This document shows positions 46,753-55,553 of a stretch of DNA of 64,000 nt, piece after piece. The DNA comes from an uncultured Cohaesibacter sp. Its GTDB lineage: Bacteria; Pseudomonadota; Alphaproteobacteria; Rhizobiales; Cohaesibacteraceae. The position numbers were made by a program, and so were the translations under genes. The notes beneath the pieces were generated by a model. That model worked only from the letters and a program-made list of their open reading frames with translations, did not search any database and was not told where the DNA came from. The stretch lies in contig NZ_OY762934.1 of the NCBI RefSeq assembly GCF_963667045.1, forward strand, positions 3,974,501-4,038,500. Direction: 5' to 3'. Each line of letters opens with the position of its first letter. Within the stretch, counting starts at the first letter, position 1.

Positions 46753-47811
46753 TCAGCCTTTCCGGGTATTGCAGAGCAATGTTATGCAGAGGGCTGATAG
46801 CTCGGCCAAGATTCCGATATATAGTGGAACCAAGAGATCGGGCGCATATGGGTCTGTTCGAAACCGTTGCAGGACTTTCGCGATCCGCTCTACCACCGTT
46901 TCGTCTGATAATGATAAATCCTTGTGGCGACTGTCCGCCTTTCTTGCTGCTTCAATGGCCTCCGCTGCCATTGCCTCTGCTTGATTATACTGTCGTTCAT
47001 ATTCTGCGGCCTTTGGCCCGCATCTATCGCGCCGACATTCCGTCTCCCATTCATCATGGTAAAGCGCTGCAGCCCTCTTTTTCTTGTTATAGGTGATGAT
47101 ATATCCTTCAATGATGGCTGCCTGCTTTTCCCTCATATCCACTTCGTCCGTCGCTTTCTGCAGAGGCACGCATAAGAGCGTGGTGGTCGAAAGAATGGAT
47201 ATCGGGGTCGCGACGGTGATGTATAGAGCCAAGAGGCTGCCCAGGGACCATCGGTGGTTTCGGACGCATCGCAGCGCGCCACCAATAGCTGTTGATCGGC
47301 AAAGGTCCAAAATAATCATAAGAGCCATAATCGTATAGCTTGTTACAGGATCGCTCCCTCCGATCTCGTGGCCCAACCGAGCATTGATGATCATCAAGGC
47401 GACCCAGATCATTGTGCAAATGACCTGCAAATAACTTATTCGCCATATTTCCTTGGTTGGAGGCAGCGTTTCCGAGGAAGCCAATGTGCTGGGGTAATCG
47501 GTTGTGTCTGGCGACGCAGTTGGTATCGGTGAATTCTTTGGGGCCTGCTCCCACAAATCGGACTGCTTGTTGTGGTGCATCAAACCCTTCTCCTTGGCTT
47601 TCTGCATCGCGCCCCGCACCATATTGCGATCGACCGCAGCGTCCAGTCCGGCGCCTTCAAGAGCGTTGCGGAATGCTCGCTTTGTAAAGGCTCCGGGCAG
47701 TTGGGCCAATGCGGCTTCGATTTGGTGCCGATAAACCGGTGTGCCAGCAAAGGTACCGAAGAGATCGTCTGGTTCTTGCCCGGTGGTCGGGTATGATGTG
47801 CCATCGTTCAT
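46753..47811 (-). CDS. Unknown membrane protein with N-terminal winged-helix-like domain
   Basis: This 352-aa protein has a good ribosome site (aggaga). Residues 1-95 resemble a small helical or winged-helix domain (HQIEAALAQLPGAFTKRAF, DRNMVRGAMQKAKEKGL, LWEQ). Membrane helices are at about 126-147, 157-175, 192-215 and 328-347, with a long charged helical segment between the third and fourth (about 225-320). It is convergent with the relaxase gene. No family was recognised. A helix-turn-helix-type domain on a multi-pass membrane protein is unusual. Confidence 0.65.
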   Translation of the reverse strand: MNDGTSYPTTGQEPDDLFGTFAGTPVYRHQIEAALAQLPGAFTKRAFRNALEGAGLDAAVDRNMVRGAMQKAKEKGLMHHNKQSDLWEQAPKNSPIPTASPDTTDYPSTLASSETLPPTKEIWRISYLQVICTMIWVALMIINARLGHEIGGSDPVTSYTIMALMIILDLCRSTAIGGALRCVRNHRWSLGSLLALYITVATPISILSTTTLLCVPLQKATDEVDMREKQAAIIEGYIITYNKKKRAAALYHDEWETECRRDRCGPKAAEYERQYNQAEAMAAEAIEAARKADSRHKDLSLSDETVVERIAKVLQRFRTDPYAPDLLVPLYIGILAELSALCITLLCNTRKG

Positions 47812-49103
47812 TCTATTCTCCTAATCAAGACATCAGTGATTTGACCGGAAGAGCGAAGGCCCTTCCGAAAAGGAAATAGAAAGAATTCCCGGGAACGAAA
47901 AAGTTTATGCAGATTGCTGCTGCAAGACGGATTTACCGGTGATGTTTGCGCTCAGTTCGTGACAGCTGTCAGTGCATCAAGAGGTAATCGTGACGGCCAG
48001 AAGCGCACCTGATAAATGGCGCGTTGAAACCAAAAGCCGCAGCAATCATCACGTTGGTGCTGATGGTCAAAGGTGGATGTCTGATTGAATTGATAAAGCC
48101 CGCCATGACCGCTGCGGTCAGCTGGATCACACTGATCGTTCGTCACAGACGAGGTCTAGGCTTCGACAACTGCCGGTGATACGCAATTCAGGCTGGATGG
48201 ATAGGAGGGAAGGGGTGATTGCCAGTACATGACCGAAATGCCGCTATCGTGTTCTGCGTCATGCTGTCATGACAATCGTCAGAATACCCCGCCGACCATC
48301 ATGCCTTGCGAATGTTTGGACTAGTGGCTCTTATGATGGCCAAGCTGGTGTGGATGCACAACATGTTGGCTGCATGCTTTACGGTCAGGAAATTGCTGAC
48401 GACGCTGGTGACGATCAGTCTCTCATCACAATTGTCACAAAGACGGTCTGCCATCGCATGGTAATCGGAGTATCTGTTCCGCTCCTGTTTGAACGGCCAT
48501 CATAACTAGTAGCCTGTCCGTCGTGACGTCACGAAATGTGCCTGACATCCATCAGAAGCATCCTGACAACGTGATGACGAATGTGATGCCACGAACAAAA
48601 GCAAGGTCTTGGGTGGGCGGGAAGCAGCTATTTCCCGCAAGTGCGAACTCACCCTCATCTGGACATGGAAGCGGACATTCCTCTGGGATCTCGCCGCCGG
48701 ACCGAACTACCCGACAATGACGGCCGTGAGCGGATGGATGACTGCGCGGCATGGCTGGTGCAGCGAATAGTAGCCGCCGTTCGTGCGCACCGTAGCGAAG
48801 AACACTCGGGCCAACCGTGAAGGCAAGCAGCGGCCTGACGGTGGCATGCTGGGCCGCTGCGGTAAACATGGTCGAACAGCCAATCAGCCGTGACTTTGGC
48901 GCCCACACGAGACGCACAAATTGGCACAGTTTTGAGCGATGCGAGGCTATCGGACATGGCCACTGTGACATCGTTGATTTTTCGCTATCCTTTGAAAGAA
49001 AAATTATCAAGTTAATTCAAAGAGTAAGGTGGACGACGCAAAACCGGTGACCCGCTCATGTACTTATGATATTAATAGCGCTATGTGACATGGACGAAAT
49101 ATC
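47812..49103. other. Long region without a supported gene
   Basis: These 1.29 kb contain only short frames with no recognisable protein pattern, ribosome site or codon bias on either strand. They probably represent decayed sequence or recombination debris between the transfer module and the nuclease operon. The promoter of the nuclease operon should lie in the last 150 bp, which is AT-rich (around 48980-49090). Confidence 0.5.
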
Positions 49104-50657
49104 ATGAGTGAACTGGTTGAAAGCTTCCTAAAAACGCATGGGCCTTGCCTATCGAGCGGGGTCGCGGAGTATTTGGTCGTCACACTCGGGATTTCACAGG
49201 TAGCGGCGCGAAAACGGGTGTCCAGGCTCGCAGGTAATGTGCGGCGCCTCGGCTACATCACCTTTCCCCGCAAAGCCCGGTACATGTATCTTGAGCAGCA
49301 GTTCGGGTCACCCCAGTATTGGGAGAATCTAGTCGAAGCTCTCTTGCTGACCAAGTCCGCCTATGGCCATGCCATTGCTGCTTTGAGGCAGCGCGGCGGC
49401 GCGGTGCCCGAGCGGCTGTTTCCGATCGTGTGCGGCTCGCCGATAAAGCAGCTCAAACATCTGTCCGCCGAGAGCGTGTTGAAGCACCTTATTCAGGCTG
49501 GCCTATTGCAGCGGATCGCACTTCCAGGACTCGGAGACTGCATCGTGATCGTGCAGGCGGAGGGCTACTACAAGGACCTTGCCGAAATAGTTCGCGCCCG
49601 TCTCATCACCGAAGGTTTCCTACTTACGGCTGTAAGCGATTGGCTGAAGAAGCTCGGGATCGTCAGCTACGGAAAGGTGGCGATCCGCGACGGAGAAGAT
49701 CTGCCTCGCGTGGGCACGTTCGCGTGGGACTTAACCGCGCCGTCCTATCTCGGCCCGATGGTGAAGTCCGGCAAGGAGGGCAAGCAAAAGCCTGGGTTCG
49801 TCGTGTGCGACGTGCATTTGGGTGAAGATGCCTCAGTCGAGAGTGTTCGGCCGTTCGTCACAAAGTGCAAAACCTTACGAGGACTTCGCAATATCGGGCC
49901 ATGCCTGCAGATATTTGTGACCGGAGGCTATAGCAGCGAAGCTTTCAAGTTGCTGAAAGAAAACGGCATTGTGCCGGCAACGCCCGCCAATCTCTTCGGC
50001 GAGGAAATCGCGGCCGGTTTGAAGCAGCTTTCAACTGTCCTGGCGCAAGCGGCAGCGCTCTCGAAGATTGACCCGACTGCGTTCGATGAGCTGTTCAGCA
50101 AGTTCGGCAAGATTGAAGGCGCCGCCAACCAGCTCAGAGGCACCCTGTTCGAATACCTGGCCGCAGACATCTTACGCAAACACGGAGCGCATCAGGTGCG
50201 CATGAACCGAATATTCAAGCAGGAGGGCAAAGAAGCCGAGGCCGATGTGATTGCCGTGCGCGATAACCTGTCGCTGACCTTTATCGAATGCAAGGGCCAC
50301 TCGCCTTACGGCGAGACGCCGCATGACGAAGTCGAGAAATGGCTGCAGCACAACGTGCCGATCTTCTTCAAATCCTCGAGGGAGCATGCCGACTGGAAAA
50401 ACCTGCCTGTGCATTTTGAATTCTGGACGACCGCGCCCCTGACCGAGGAGTCGGTCCTTTTCCTTGAAAAGGCCAAGGAATCGATTAAGCCGACGCGCTA
50501 CACCATTGGCTGGCGTCTCGGACCGGAGGTGCTGAAAATTTGCCAGGAGACGAAGGATAATGGCCTAATCAACGCGTTTCGGAAGCACTTCATGAAGTAC
50601 AATGCAAAATCGGCAGCGATTTCCGAAGTCATCTGGCAGCAAGGGTCCAACACATGA
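49104..50657 (+). CDS. PD-(D/E)xK nuclease-like protein, first gene of candidate defence pair
   Basis: This 517-aa protein has three visible regions. Residues 1-165 look like tandem winged helices (VAEYLVVTLGISQVAARKRVSRL, ESVLKHLIQAGLLQRI). Residues 170-310 form an alpha/beta domain resembling a degenerate nuclease fold (FAWDLTAPSY at 206-215, GFVVCDVHLG at 231-240, with His where the catalytic Lys would be). Residues 340-440 form a likely active PD-(D/E)xK core: E350 in a helix, D381 in AEADVIAV, then E395 and K397 in FIECKG. The family includes restriction and Mrr-like enzymes. The stop overlaps the next gene's start by ATGA. The target and trigger are unknown. Confidence 0.8.
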   Translation: MSELVESFLKTHGPCLSSGVAEYLVVTLGISQVAARKRVSRLAGNVRRLGYITFPRKARYMYLEQQFGSPQYWENLVEALLLTKSAYGHAIAALRQRGGAVPERLFPIVCGSPIKQLKHLSAESVLKHLIQAGLLQRIALPGLGDCIVIVQAEGYYKDLAEIVRARLITEGFLLTAVSDWLKKLGIVSYGKVAIRDGEDLPRVGTFAWDLTAPSYLGPMVKSGKEGKQKPGFVVCDVHLGEDASVESVRPFVTKCKTLRGLRNIGPCLQIFVTGGYSSEAFKLLKENGIVPATPANLFGEEIAAGLKQLSTVLAQAAALSKIDPTAFDELFSKFGKIEGAANQLRGTLFEYLAADILRKHGAHQVRMNRIFKQEGKEAEADVIAVRDNLSLTFIECKGHSPYGETPHDEVEKWLQHNVPIFFKSSREHADWKNLPVHFEFWTTAPLTEESVLFLEKAKESIKPTRYTIGWRLGPEVLKICQETKDNGLINAFRKHFMKYNAKSAAISEVIWQQGSNT

Positions 50658-51148
50658 ACGACTATCGCATTGGTATCGAGAAAAGCCTCGCTCCCATCGC
50701 GCTTGAGTTTTTCGTGACTTTCACGCGCTTCGAATTCGCTTTGAAGCGCGGTAACTACGCGGCAGGCGATGAGGGCAAGAAAGCCTCTCCTGACTGGAAC
50801 GGCTTTGCGGGCGACCTAGGTGAGGATTTCTTCAAGCAAATGGAGGCGGCGCACGACGCCCAAATTTTCTTCCAGGCACCACCGAAGCGCCTGACGATCA
50901 AAGTTGGCGGCGGTGTCGAGTTCACCGATCAGGACAAGCTGACAAACACGCAGATGCTTCTGGCGGCCGTGGGCCTCGTGCGAAACAATCTATTCCATGG
51001 CGAGAAAATTTGGGTGGGCGAGCGTGATGTGGCGCTGATCCGCGCCTCCTTGTTCGTGCTCGATAGCGCGTATGCGGCAGCGAGCGCCCGAGAGGACATG
51101 AGGCAGGTCTGCGCGGCTTTCGAGTACGCCCAGATCACCCCGCACTGA
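50654..51148 (+). CDS. HEPN-like protein, second gene of candidate defence pair
   Basis: This 164-aa, largely helical protein has TRFEFALKRG near residues 24-33 and AVGLVRNNLFHGEK at 105-118. The latter contains R110-x4-H115, the R-x4-6-H signature of HEPN ribonucleases and toxins, in the frequent local form RNxLFHG. HEPN proteins often degrade RNA to arrest infected cells, or act as nucleotidyltransferase-controlled toxins. It is translationally coupled to the nuclease-like gene and followed by a hairpin terminator, so the two form a closed unit. HEPN identity is inferred from motif and length only. Confidence 0.72.
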   Translation: MNDYRIGIEKSLAPIALEFFVTFTRFEFALKRGNYAAGDEGKKASPDWNGFAGDLGEDFFKQMEAAHDAQIFFQAPPKRLTIKVGGGVEFTDQDKLTNTQMLLAAVGLVRNNLFHGEKIWVGERDVALIRASLFVLDSAYAAASAREDMRQVCAAFEYAQITPH

Positions 51149-51485
51149 CAAAGAGAGCGCCGGATGATCCGGCACTCTCGCCTGACATTCGAAGGACGGA
51201 CTGCCTACGGCTCATATGAACCATACTTATATGTCTGCTGCTCGGATCAGTTGACCCAAAAGCTGCCATTCTGGTTGACCTGCGCCCCCAAAACATCGAC
51301 CTAGCTTCTCCCTAGAGAGTACATTCACCACCTCCAAAAACCGATACTGCACGGTCTCAGAAATCGGCCGTAAACTGTTTACCTGCGGCGCGACATTCCA
51401 AACGTCACATTGGGTTGTCGATCTATTGATTGGCCGTTAAAAACGCAATTTTGCTGAAGATACATCTTACGCACTTCTATGGGAC
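51149..51485. other. Intergenic region between convergent genes
   Basis: Apart from the hairpin at its left edge, these 337 bp show no gene and no clear repeat. The flanking genes converge. Confidence 0.4.
51153..51179 (+). terminator. Hairpin after the nuclease-HEPN operon
   Basis: gagag-c-gccgga (51153-51164) pairs with tccggc-a-ctctc (51168-51179): 11 pairs and one mismatch, loop TGA. It starts 4 bp after the HEPN stop codon. There is no T tract, so it may be a processing barrier or weak terminator. Confidence 0.55.
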
Positions 51486-52694
51486 CTATTCGTCACCGTA
51501 ATCGTGGTCCTCTGGCTCGAATATATCCACTTCGCCGAGATCGACTTCGTGATAACAGTCCTCGATTTCGCTATCGTCGATGTCGACCGTTTCGTCTTCG
51601 GTCGCGAGGTCGTAAACAAGAAGTGTTAGAGACGCACGAACGTTCAATTCTTCTTCGACTTCAACCGACCGACTTCCCATCGATAACGACTCACCGTCTA
51701 CGCCGTCCCATATCGAGAAACTGAGTTCGACCGGTACATTTACTAATAGGTCAAGCGGTACACTGGCAACTACCTGCAGTCCTTCACCATCATCGATCTC
51801 TTCGACGTCGATGATGTCGATTTCGGATTCTTCCGGCAATGTTACAGCTTTCAGTTCCCCCGCCATGGCATAAAGCTCGACTTCACCATACATCGGGTAT
51901 GCTCTCGCCGTAAACTCGAGGCGCTCCACATCGGCGGCAATGAGTCGCTTGACTTGGTCGTTTCCAGCGCCTTCTAGCGAAGCGTGGATAGCAGCCCGGA
52001 GTCCGATCGGCGCGTCTGTCACGAGCGCTAGGGCACGTTCGATCTGAGAAACAAGGAAAAGGCGGTCCGACTGCTCGCAGTACGCTCGCCAATCACCATC
52101 GTTGGATACGACCAGTATCCAGATTCCTTCTTGCGAAGCCCTTTTCTCCAAAGCATGTAGAGCGAGTGCGTCAGGAAACTCGTTCTTTTTCCTACCCGTG
52201 CCAAATGGTGGTTCGCCTGCAAAATAAGAATCGAAAATAGTCGCAGTTGGCACAAGCGCAGTATCGTCCAACACTTCGCATCCAGTGTCATTGACGAACT
52301 TATCCCACCGGAGGTTGGCCGTATCGGAAGGCGATCTGCTTCCTGATATTTGCTCCAAAATGTGTTCTCGCGTCGGGGCACGTGTGTCAAAGGCAAACAA
52401 TGCTTGTCCGATGCTTTTCCTTGCTTCTTGAAGCGCGTTCGTTGCCGCCTTAGTCATATGCATGACCACTTCCTTTGCAACTGTTCCAGAAAGTATAAAT
52501 CGGAAGGGACGCGCCTTCAGGCTTGCTAGCGCCTGCATTGATGCTGAATTGAGTTGTAGTCGTTTCTGGTCGAAAATATTTGTGTCAACGGAAATGGCTT
52601 TAACGCGGTCCGCCGCCAGATGTGCCTTCACCTGTTTGTCATCTACAATCGGCATTTTGACGTTTGTCCCGCTGGTTTGAAGGGCTCCAATCAT
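51486..52694 (-). CDS. PIN-domain protein, DUF4935-like
   Basis: From the ATG at 52694 the protein is 402 aa. The N-terminal half is a PIN nuclease fold: VDTNIF (D37), a conserved Glu at 75, NEFPDALALHAL (E172, D175) and VSNDGDWRAYC (D199, D201). PIN domains cleave RNA or DNA with Mg2+. The C-terminal half (about 230-402) is acidic and beta-rich (ESEIDIIDVEEIDDGEG), possibly a substrate- or partner-binding domain. DUF4935-type proteins occur in accessory islands and are suspected toxins or defence nucleases. No antitoxin-like small gene is adjacent. Confidence 0.78.
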   Translation of the reverse strand: MIGALQTSGTNVKMPIVDDKQVKAHLAADRVKAISVDTNIFDQKRLQLNSASMQALASLKARPFRFILSGTVAKEVVMHMTKAATNALQEARKSIGQALFAFDTRAPTREHILEQISGSRSPSDTANLRWDKFVNDTGCEVLDDTALVPTATIFDSYFAGEPPFGTGRKKNEFPDALALHALEKRASQEGIWILVVSNDGDWRAYCEQSDRLFLVSQIERALALVTDAPIGLRAAIHASLEGAGNDQVKRLIAADVERLEFTARAYPMYGEVELYAMAGELKAVTLPEESEIDIIDVEEIDDGEGLQVVASVPLDLLVNVPVELSFSIWDGVDGESLSMGSRSVEVEEELNVRASLTLLVYDLATEDETVDIDDSEIEDCYHEVDLGEVDIFEPEDHDYGDE

Positions 52695-53090
52695 GAAGCT
52701 TTCAAGCAAATTTGCAGCAATAGGATGTGTGCTTCAAGGTTAGGAAACTGGCTTACCAACCAAAAAGATCCCAAAGCGGTCTAACGGTGGATTTCGGCTG
52801 GTTCGCCAGAATCGTGCTCAGTCATATGCCATGAAAGTTCTGCGCTGCGGCGAATGTCGCAAATGACCTCATGCCGGTAGCAGGATCGCTGAAAATGCTG
52901 CGTTGTAATCGAATGGCCTCAAAGAGGAAACGATTTTGCTGCCAATGCCGGAAGACAAGCGGCAGCTAATGGGATAGAAGACCGGCCATTTGCTGTGCGT
53001 GAATATCACGACATCTGAGCACACCTTCAAGCTGTGCGGCCAGCCATTGGAACACCGCTCTGACCCACTCGAAACACTCGCTCCAGCCCT
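52695..53090. other. Intergenic region with a repeat fragment
   Basis: No gene is seen in 396 bp. A degenerate repeat fragment begins at 52892. The rest probably includes the promoter of the PIN gene. Confidence 0.4.
52892..52965 (+). repeat. Partial, diverged copy of a dispersed repeat
   Basis: The sequence aaaatgctgcgttgtaatcg, then aatggc, resembles the start of the copy at 56077. Similarity fades after about 30 bp, so it may be a decayed or unrelated copy. Confidence 0.35.
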
Positions 53091-53903
53091 TTAGTCTTTC
53101 CCATCTGCCCACTGCATGAGATTAGGATCAGTGCGGAAGTCTCCCACTTGGAACAGAGCATCGATCTTCTGCAGCTTTGTCATTTCGTCGGCAGGAATTT
53201 CGGCTTCAATTCCGAATTTCTCCTGCAAACCCAGCGTTGTTTGTTCTACCTTGTTTAAAACGAAGCGAGCAACATTTCCAGTCTCAGAGATTTCAAACAG
53301 GTTTTTAATTTCAAACTGTAGCGTTCCAAGTTCCTGGTGGCGTTTTCTATGGCCTTCTGCATCCTTGATAGGTGAGCCAAATTCCTCTGAGATTGCACTT
53401 TGAGCTTTCGAGAGCGCCTTGGAGAGAGAGGGTTTTATTTTTGTATACAAGTGATCTACGGCATCAAATACCATCACTCTATATACTTTCTCCTTAAGTG
53501 GTAGAAAGTCTATATGCTGACCAAGTGTATTGTGTTGGTCGACGAGCTCTTCATAAAGTGCCCAACGATCGGACCATTGCGAGCCTCCGCCCCATCTCCC
53601 TGCCATTACCTTCATCATCACAATTTCGCGGGTATAAACTTGTACGATGCTTTTGAGGCGTTCGATAAGGTCGGCGGCCTCTTTCTGCTTGTCTTCCCAG
53701 AGTTCGGCTTCGAACCCCAATCCCTTGAATCTCTTGAAACGGGAGACGTTGCCATAGATCAAACAAAGAAAAAACATGACGAAGGCCGCAGTGGCCCCAG
53801 TCACTTCGGCCTTGAGGAAAGACAGGATGCTGAACGCTAGGAAAATTAGTGCGATCAAGAACAGGAAGCAGCGCTCCCAGTTGCTTTTAGTCCAGGCCCA
53901 CAT
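53091..53903 (-). CDS. Two-TM membrane protein of unknown function
   Basis: This 270-aa protein starts after a gaggga ribosome site. It has two adjacent membrane helices at about 11-32 and 36-53, then a cytoplasmic, helical, charged domain of about 215 residues (FKGLGFEAELWEDKQKEAADLI). Several helix breaks suggest a folded bundle rather than one coiled coil. The motif GFEAELWE recalls two-TM proteins in bacterial islands, but no named family was recognised. It is encoded behind the PIN gene with a 396-bp gap and may be independent. Confidence 0.65.
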   Translation of the reverse strand: MWAWTKSNWERCFLFLIALIFLAFSILSFLKAEVTGATAAFVMFFLCLIYGNVSRFKRFKGLGFEAELWEDKQKEAADLIERLKSIVQVYTREIVMMKVMAGRWGGGSQWSDRWALYEELVDQHNTLGQHIDFLPLKEKVYRVMVFDAVDHLYTKIKPSLSKALSKAQSAISEEFGSPIKDAEGHRKRHQELGTLQFEIKNLFEISETGNVARFVLNKVEQTTLGLQEKFGIEAEIPADEMTKLQKIDALFQVGDFRTDPNLMQWADGKD

Positions 53904-54205
53904 ATCGGTCTCCCTCGTGTGAAATATGGATCATGATATAGAAGTAAAAGAGCATCGTGACCAGATAGCAAAATGCAGCAGACAGGAACGTCTCCTTCAT
54001 CTTCTGTTCGCCGAAAATATTGCATCTCGTTCGAATGGCAGCAATGGGGAAGTTGCTTTGGAACATTTGCCGACCGGCGAATGACCGCATAGGGCCGCGA
54101 CTGCACAACAGGGCCTAAACGACCGTTTTGTATGATCGTACTCTGCACGGGACGATTTGAGTCCCAATGCTTCTGGTCTCCGAATGTAAAGGTCAGCGGA
54201 TGATG
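53904..54205. other. Intergenic region with repeat copy A
   Basis: No gene is seen in 302 bp. The centre is a copy of a dispersed degenerate repeat (54014-54109). Confidence 0.45.
54014..54109 (+). repeat. Dispersed degenerate repeat, copy A
   Basis: This 96-bp segment contains gttcgaatggcagcaatggg and ends agggccgcgactgcac. It matches the copies at 56077-56173 (same strand) and 56281-56375 (opposite strand) over most of its length. Confidence 0.65.
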
Positions 54206-55477
54206 TCAGAATTTGCTGCGGCTGAAAACCAATGCTGCATTTACACCACCAAAACCGAAAGCATTGGATAGCACATGGTTCAACTCGGCGGCTCGTGGCT
54301 TATCGCGTACCAGATCAAAATCGGCAGCGGTGTCCATAGGATCGGTGATGTTGAGTCCGGCTGGTAACAGTTGATCGCGCAGCACCAACACTGAAAACAC
54401 GGCCTCAATAGCCCCGGCAGCTCCCAGCATATGCCCGGTTGCCGACTTTGTGGAGCTGATCGGAACCCCGCCGCCATTCGCACCGAAGACCCTCGTCAGC
54501 GCCGCGAGCTCGGCCGCATCTCCCACAGGGGTCGATGTGGCATGGGCATTCACATAGCCTATCTGCTCCGGCTTCAGCCCTGCCATTGCCAACGCCAACT
54601 CCATGGCTCGAGCAGCCTCGCGGCCATCCTCCCAACCAGCTGTAACGTGATGCGCGTCTGTGGTGGTGCCATAGCCGGAGAGAATGGCAAGAGGGGCTGC
54701 ACCGCGCGCCTGAGCATGGCTGAGCCGTTCAATCACCAGCATAGCCGCGCCCTCGGAAAGCACAAAACCATCATGGCCATTATCGAAGGGGCGTGATGCT
54801 TGGGCCGGATTGTCATTGTAGCCAAAAGACAAAGCCCGTGCCGCTGTGAACCCACCAATAGAAACCGGATCGACGCAGGCCTCAGCCCCACCGCAAAGGG
54901 CAATATCGGCTTCGCCATTTCGGATCAGCCGCATGGCATCACCAATGGCTTGAGCCGACGCCGCACAAGCCGTCACAGGGGCACCCGAGGGCCCATGGAA
55001 GCCGTGGCGGATCGAAACTTGACCGGCCGCGAGGTTGGGCAGGAAAGATGGCACCACAAACGGAGACAGCCGACGGACACCTGCGGTGCGGATGGTCTCG
55101 GTCGCATTGGAAATTGCCGGAACGCCCCCCACTCCGGTGCCAATCAGAGTCGCTGTGCGCAGGCGCATCTGGTGATCCTGAGGATGCCATTCCGCCTGAT
55201 GCAACGCCTCGTCCGCCGCAGCCATGGCGTAGTGAATGAAGAGATCTGTTTTGCGGAGTTCCTGCGGCGTCATCACCGCCTCGGGATTGAAACCATCCTT
55301 CACATCGGCTTTGGAAGGCACCAATCCGGCAATCCGGCATTTCCAAGCCTCAGTATCGAAGCGGTTGTTTAGACCGATCCCGCTTTCACCTGCCAGCAGG
55401 CGCCGCCAACTAGCCTCAACGCCGGAAGCAAGCGGCGTAACGGCCCCAAGACCAGTGACAACAATTGGATCCAACAT
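54206..55477 (-). CDS. Beta-ketoacyl-ACP synthase II-like protein (FabF-like)
   Basis: From the ATG at 55477 (GAGG 8 nt upstream) the protein is 423 aa, the usual FabF size. It elongates acyl chains by condensing malonyl-ACP with acyl-thioesters. The catalytic triad is present: C171 in VTACAASAQ, H312 in NAHATSTPVGD and H349 in KSATGHMLG, with K344. The sequence after the Cys (AASAQ in place of ATG/ASG) departs slightly from housekeeping FabF. No fatty-acid synthesis genes are adjacent. The gene is preceded by a MarR regulator and a palindromic operator, so it is probably an inducible, specialised synthase, for example for lipid remodelling or resistance to a ketosynthase inhibitor. Confidence 0.88.
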   Translation of the reverse strand: MLDPIVVTGLGAVTPLASGVEASWRRLLAGESGIGLNNRFDTEAWKCRIAGLVPSKADVKDGFNPEAVMTPQELRKTDLFIHYAMAAADEALHQAEWHPQDHQMRLRTATLIGTGVGGVPAISNATETIRTAGVRRLSPFVVPSFLPNLAAGQVSIRHGFHGPSGAPVTACAASAQAIGDAMRLIRNGEADIALCGGAEACVDPVSIGGFTAARALSFGYNDNPAQASRPFDNGHDGFVLSEGAAMLVIERLSHAQARGAAPLAILSGYGTTTDAHHVTAGWEDGREAARAMELALAMAGLKPEQIGYVNAHATSTPVGDAAELAALTRVFGANGGGVPISSTKSATGHMLGAAGAIEAVFSVLVLRDQLLPAGLNITDPMDTAADFDLVRDKPRAAELNHVLSNAFGFGGVNAALVFSRSKF

Positions 55478-55504
55478 GACGAGAACCTCTTTTTGTGTAA
55501 TAGC

Positions 55505-55549
55505 ACAGTGTATATACACCAATGATATTCAAGTCAACTCTACAGTGTA
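55505..55549 (-). promoter_or_regulatory. Promoter of the FabF-like gene with overlapping MarR-type operator
   Basis: On the minus strand TTGACT, 17 bp, TATACA makes a good sigma70 promoter. The -10 overlaps a perfect 12-bp palindrome gtgtatatacac (55508-55519). Two direct copies of acagtgta lie at 55505-55512 and 55542-55549, flanking the promoter. A repressor bound here would block RNA polymerase; the adjacent MarR protein is the obvious candidate. Confidence 0.6.
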
Positions 55550-55553
55550 AAGA

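Noticed and set aside
48552-49010. 152-codon frame on the minus strand in the gene-poor stretch
   Set aside because: It has no ribosome site, a composition like random translation, and no recognisable domain. A second frame overlaps it with equal merit.
54130-54165. Possible right attachment site (cacggg ... gagtccc resembling the tRNA-Glu T-arm)
   Set aside because: Only two short blocks match and their spacing differs from the tRNA. It is not a convincing repeat of the tRNA 3' end.
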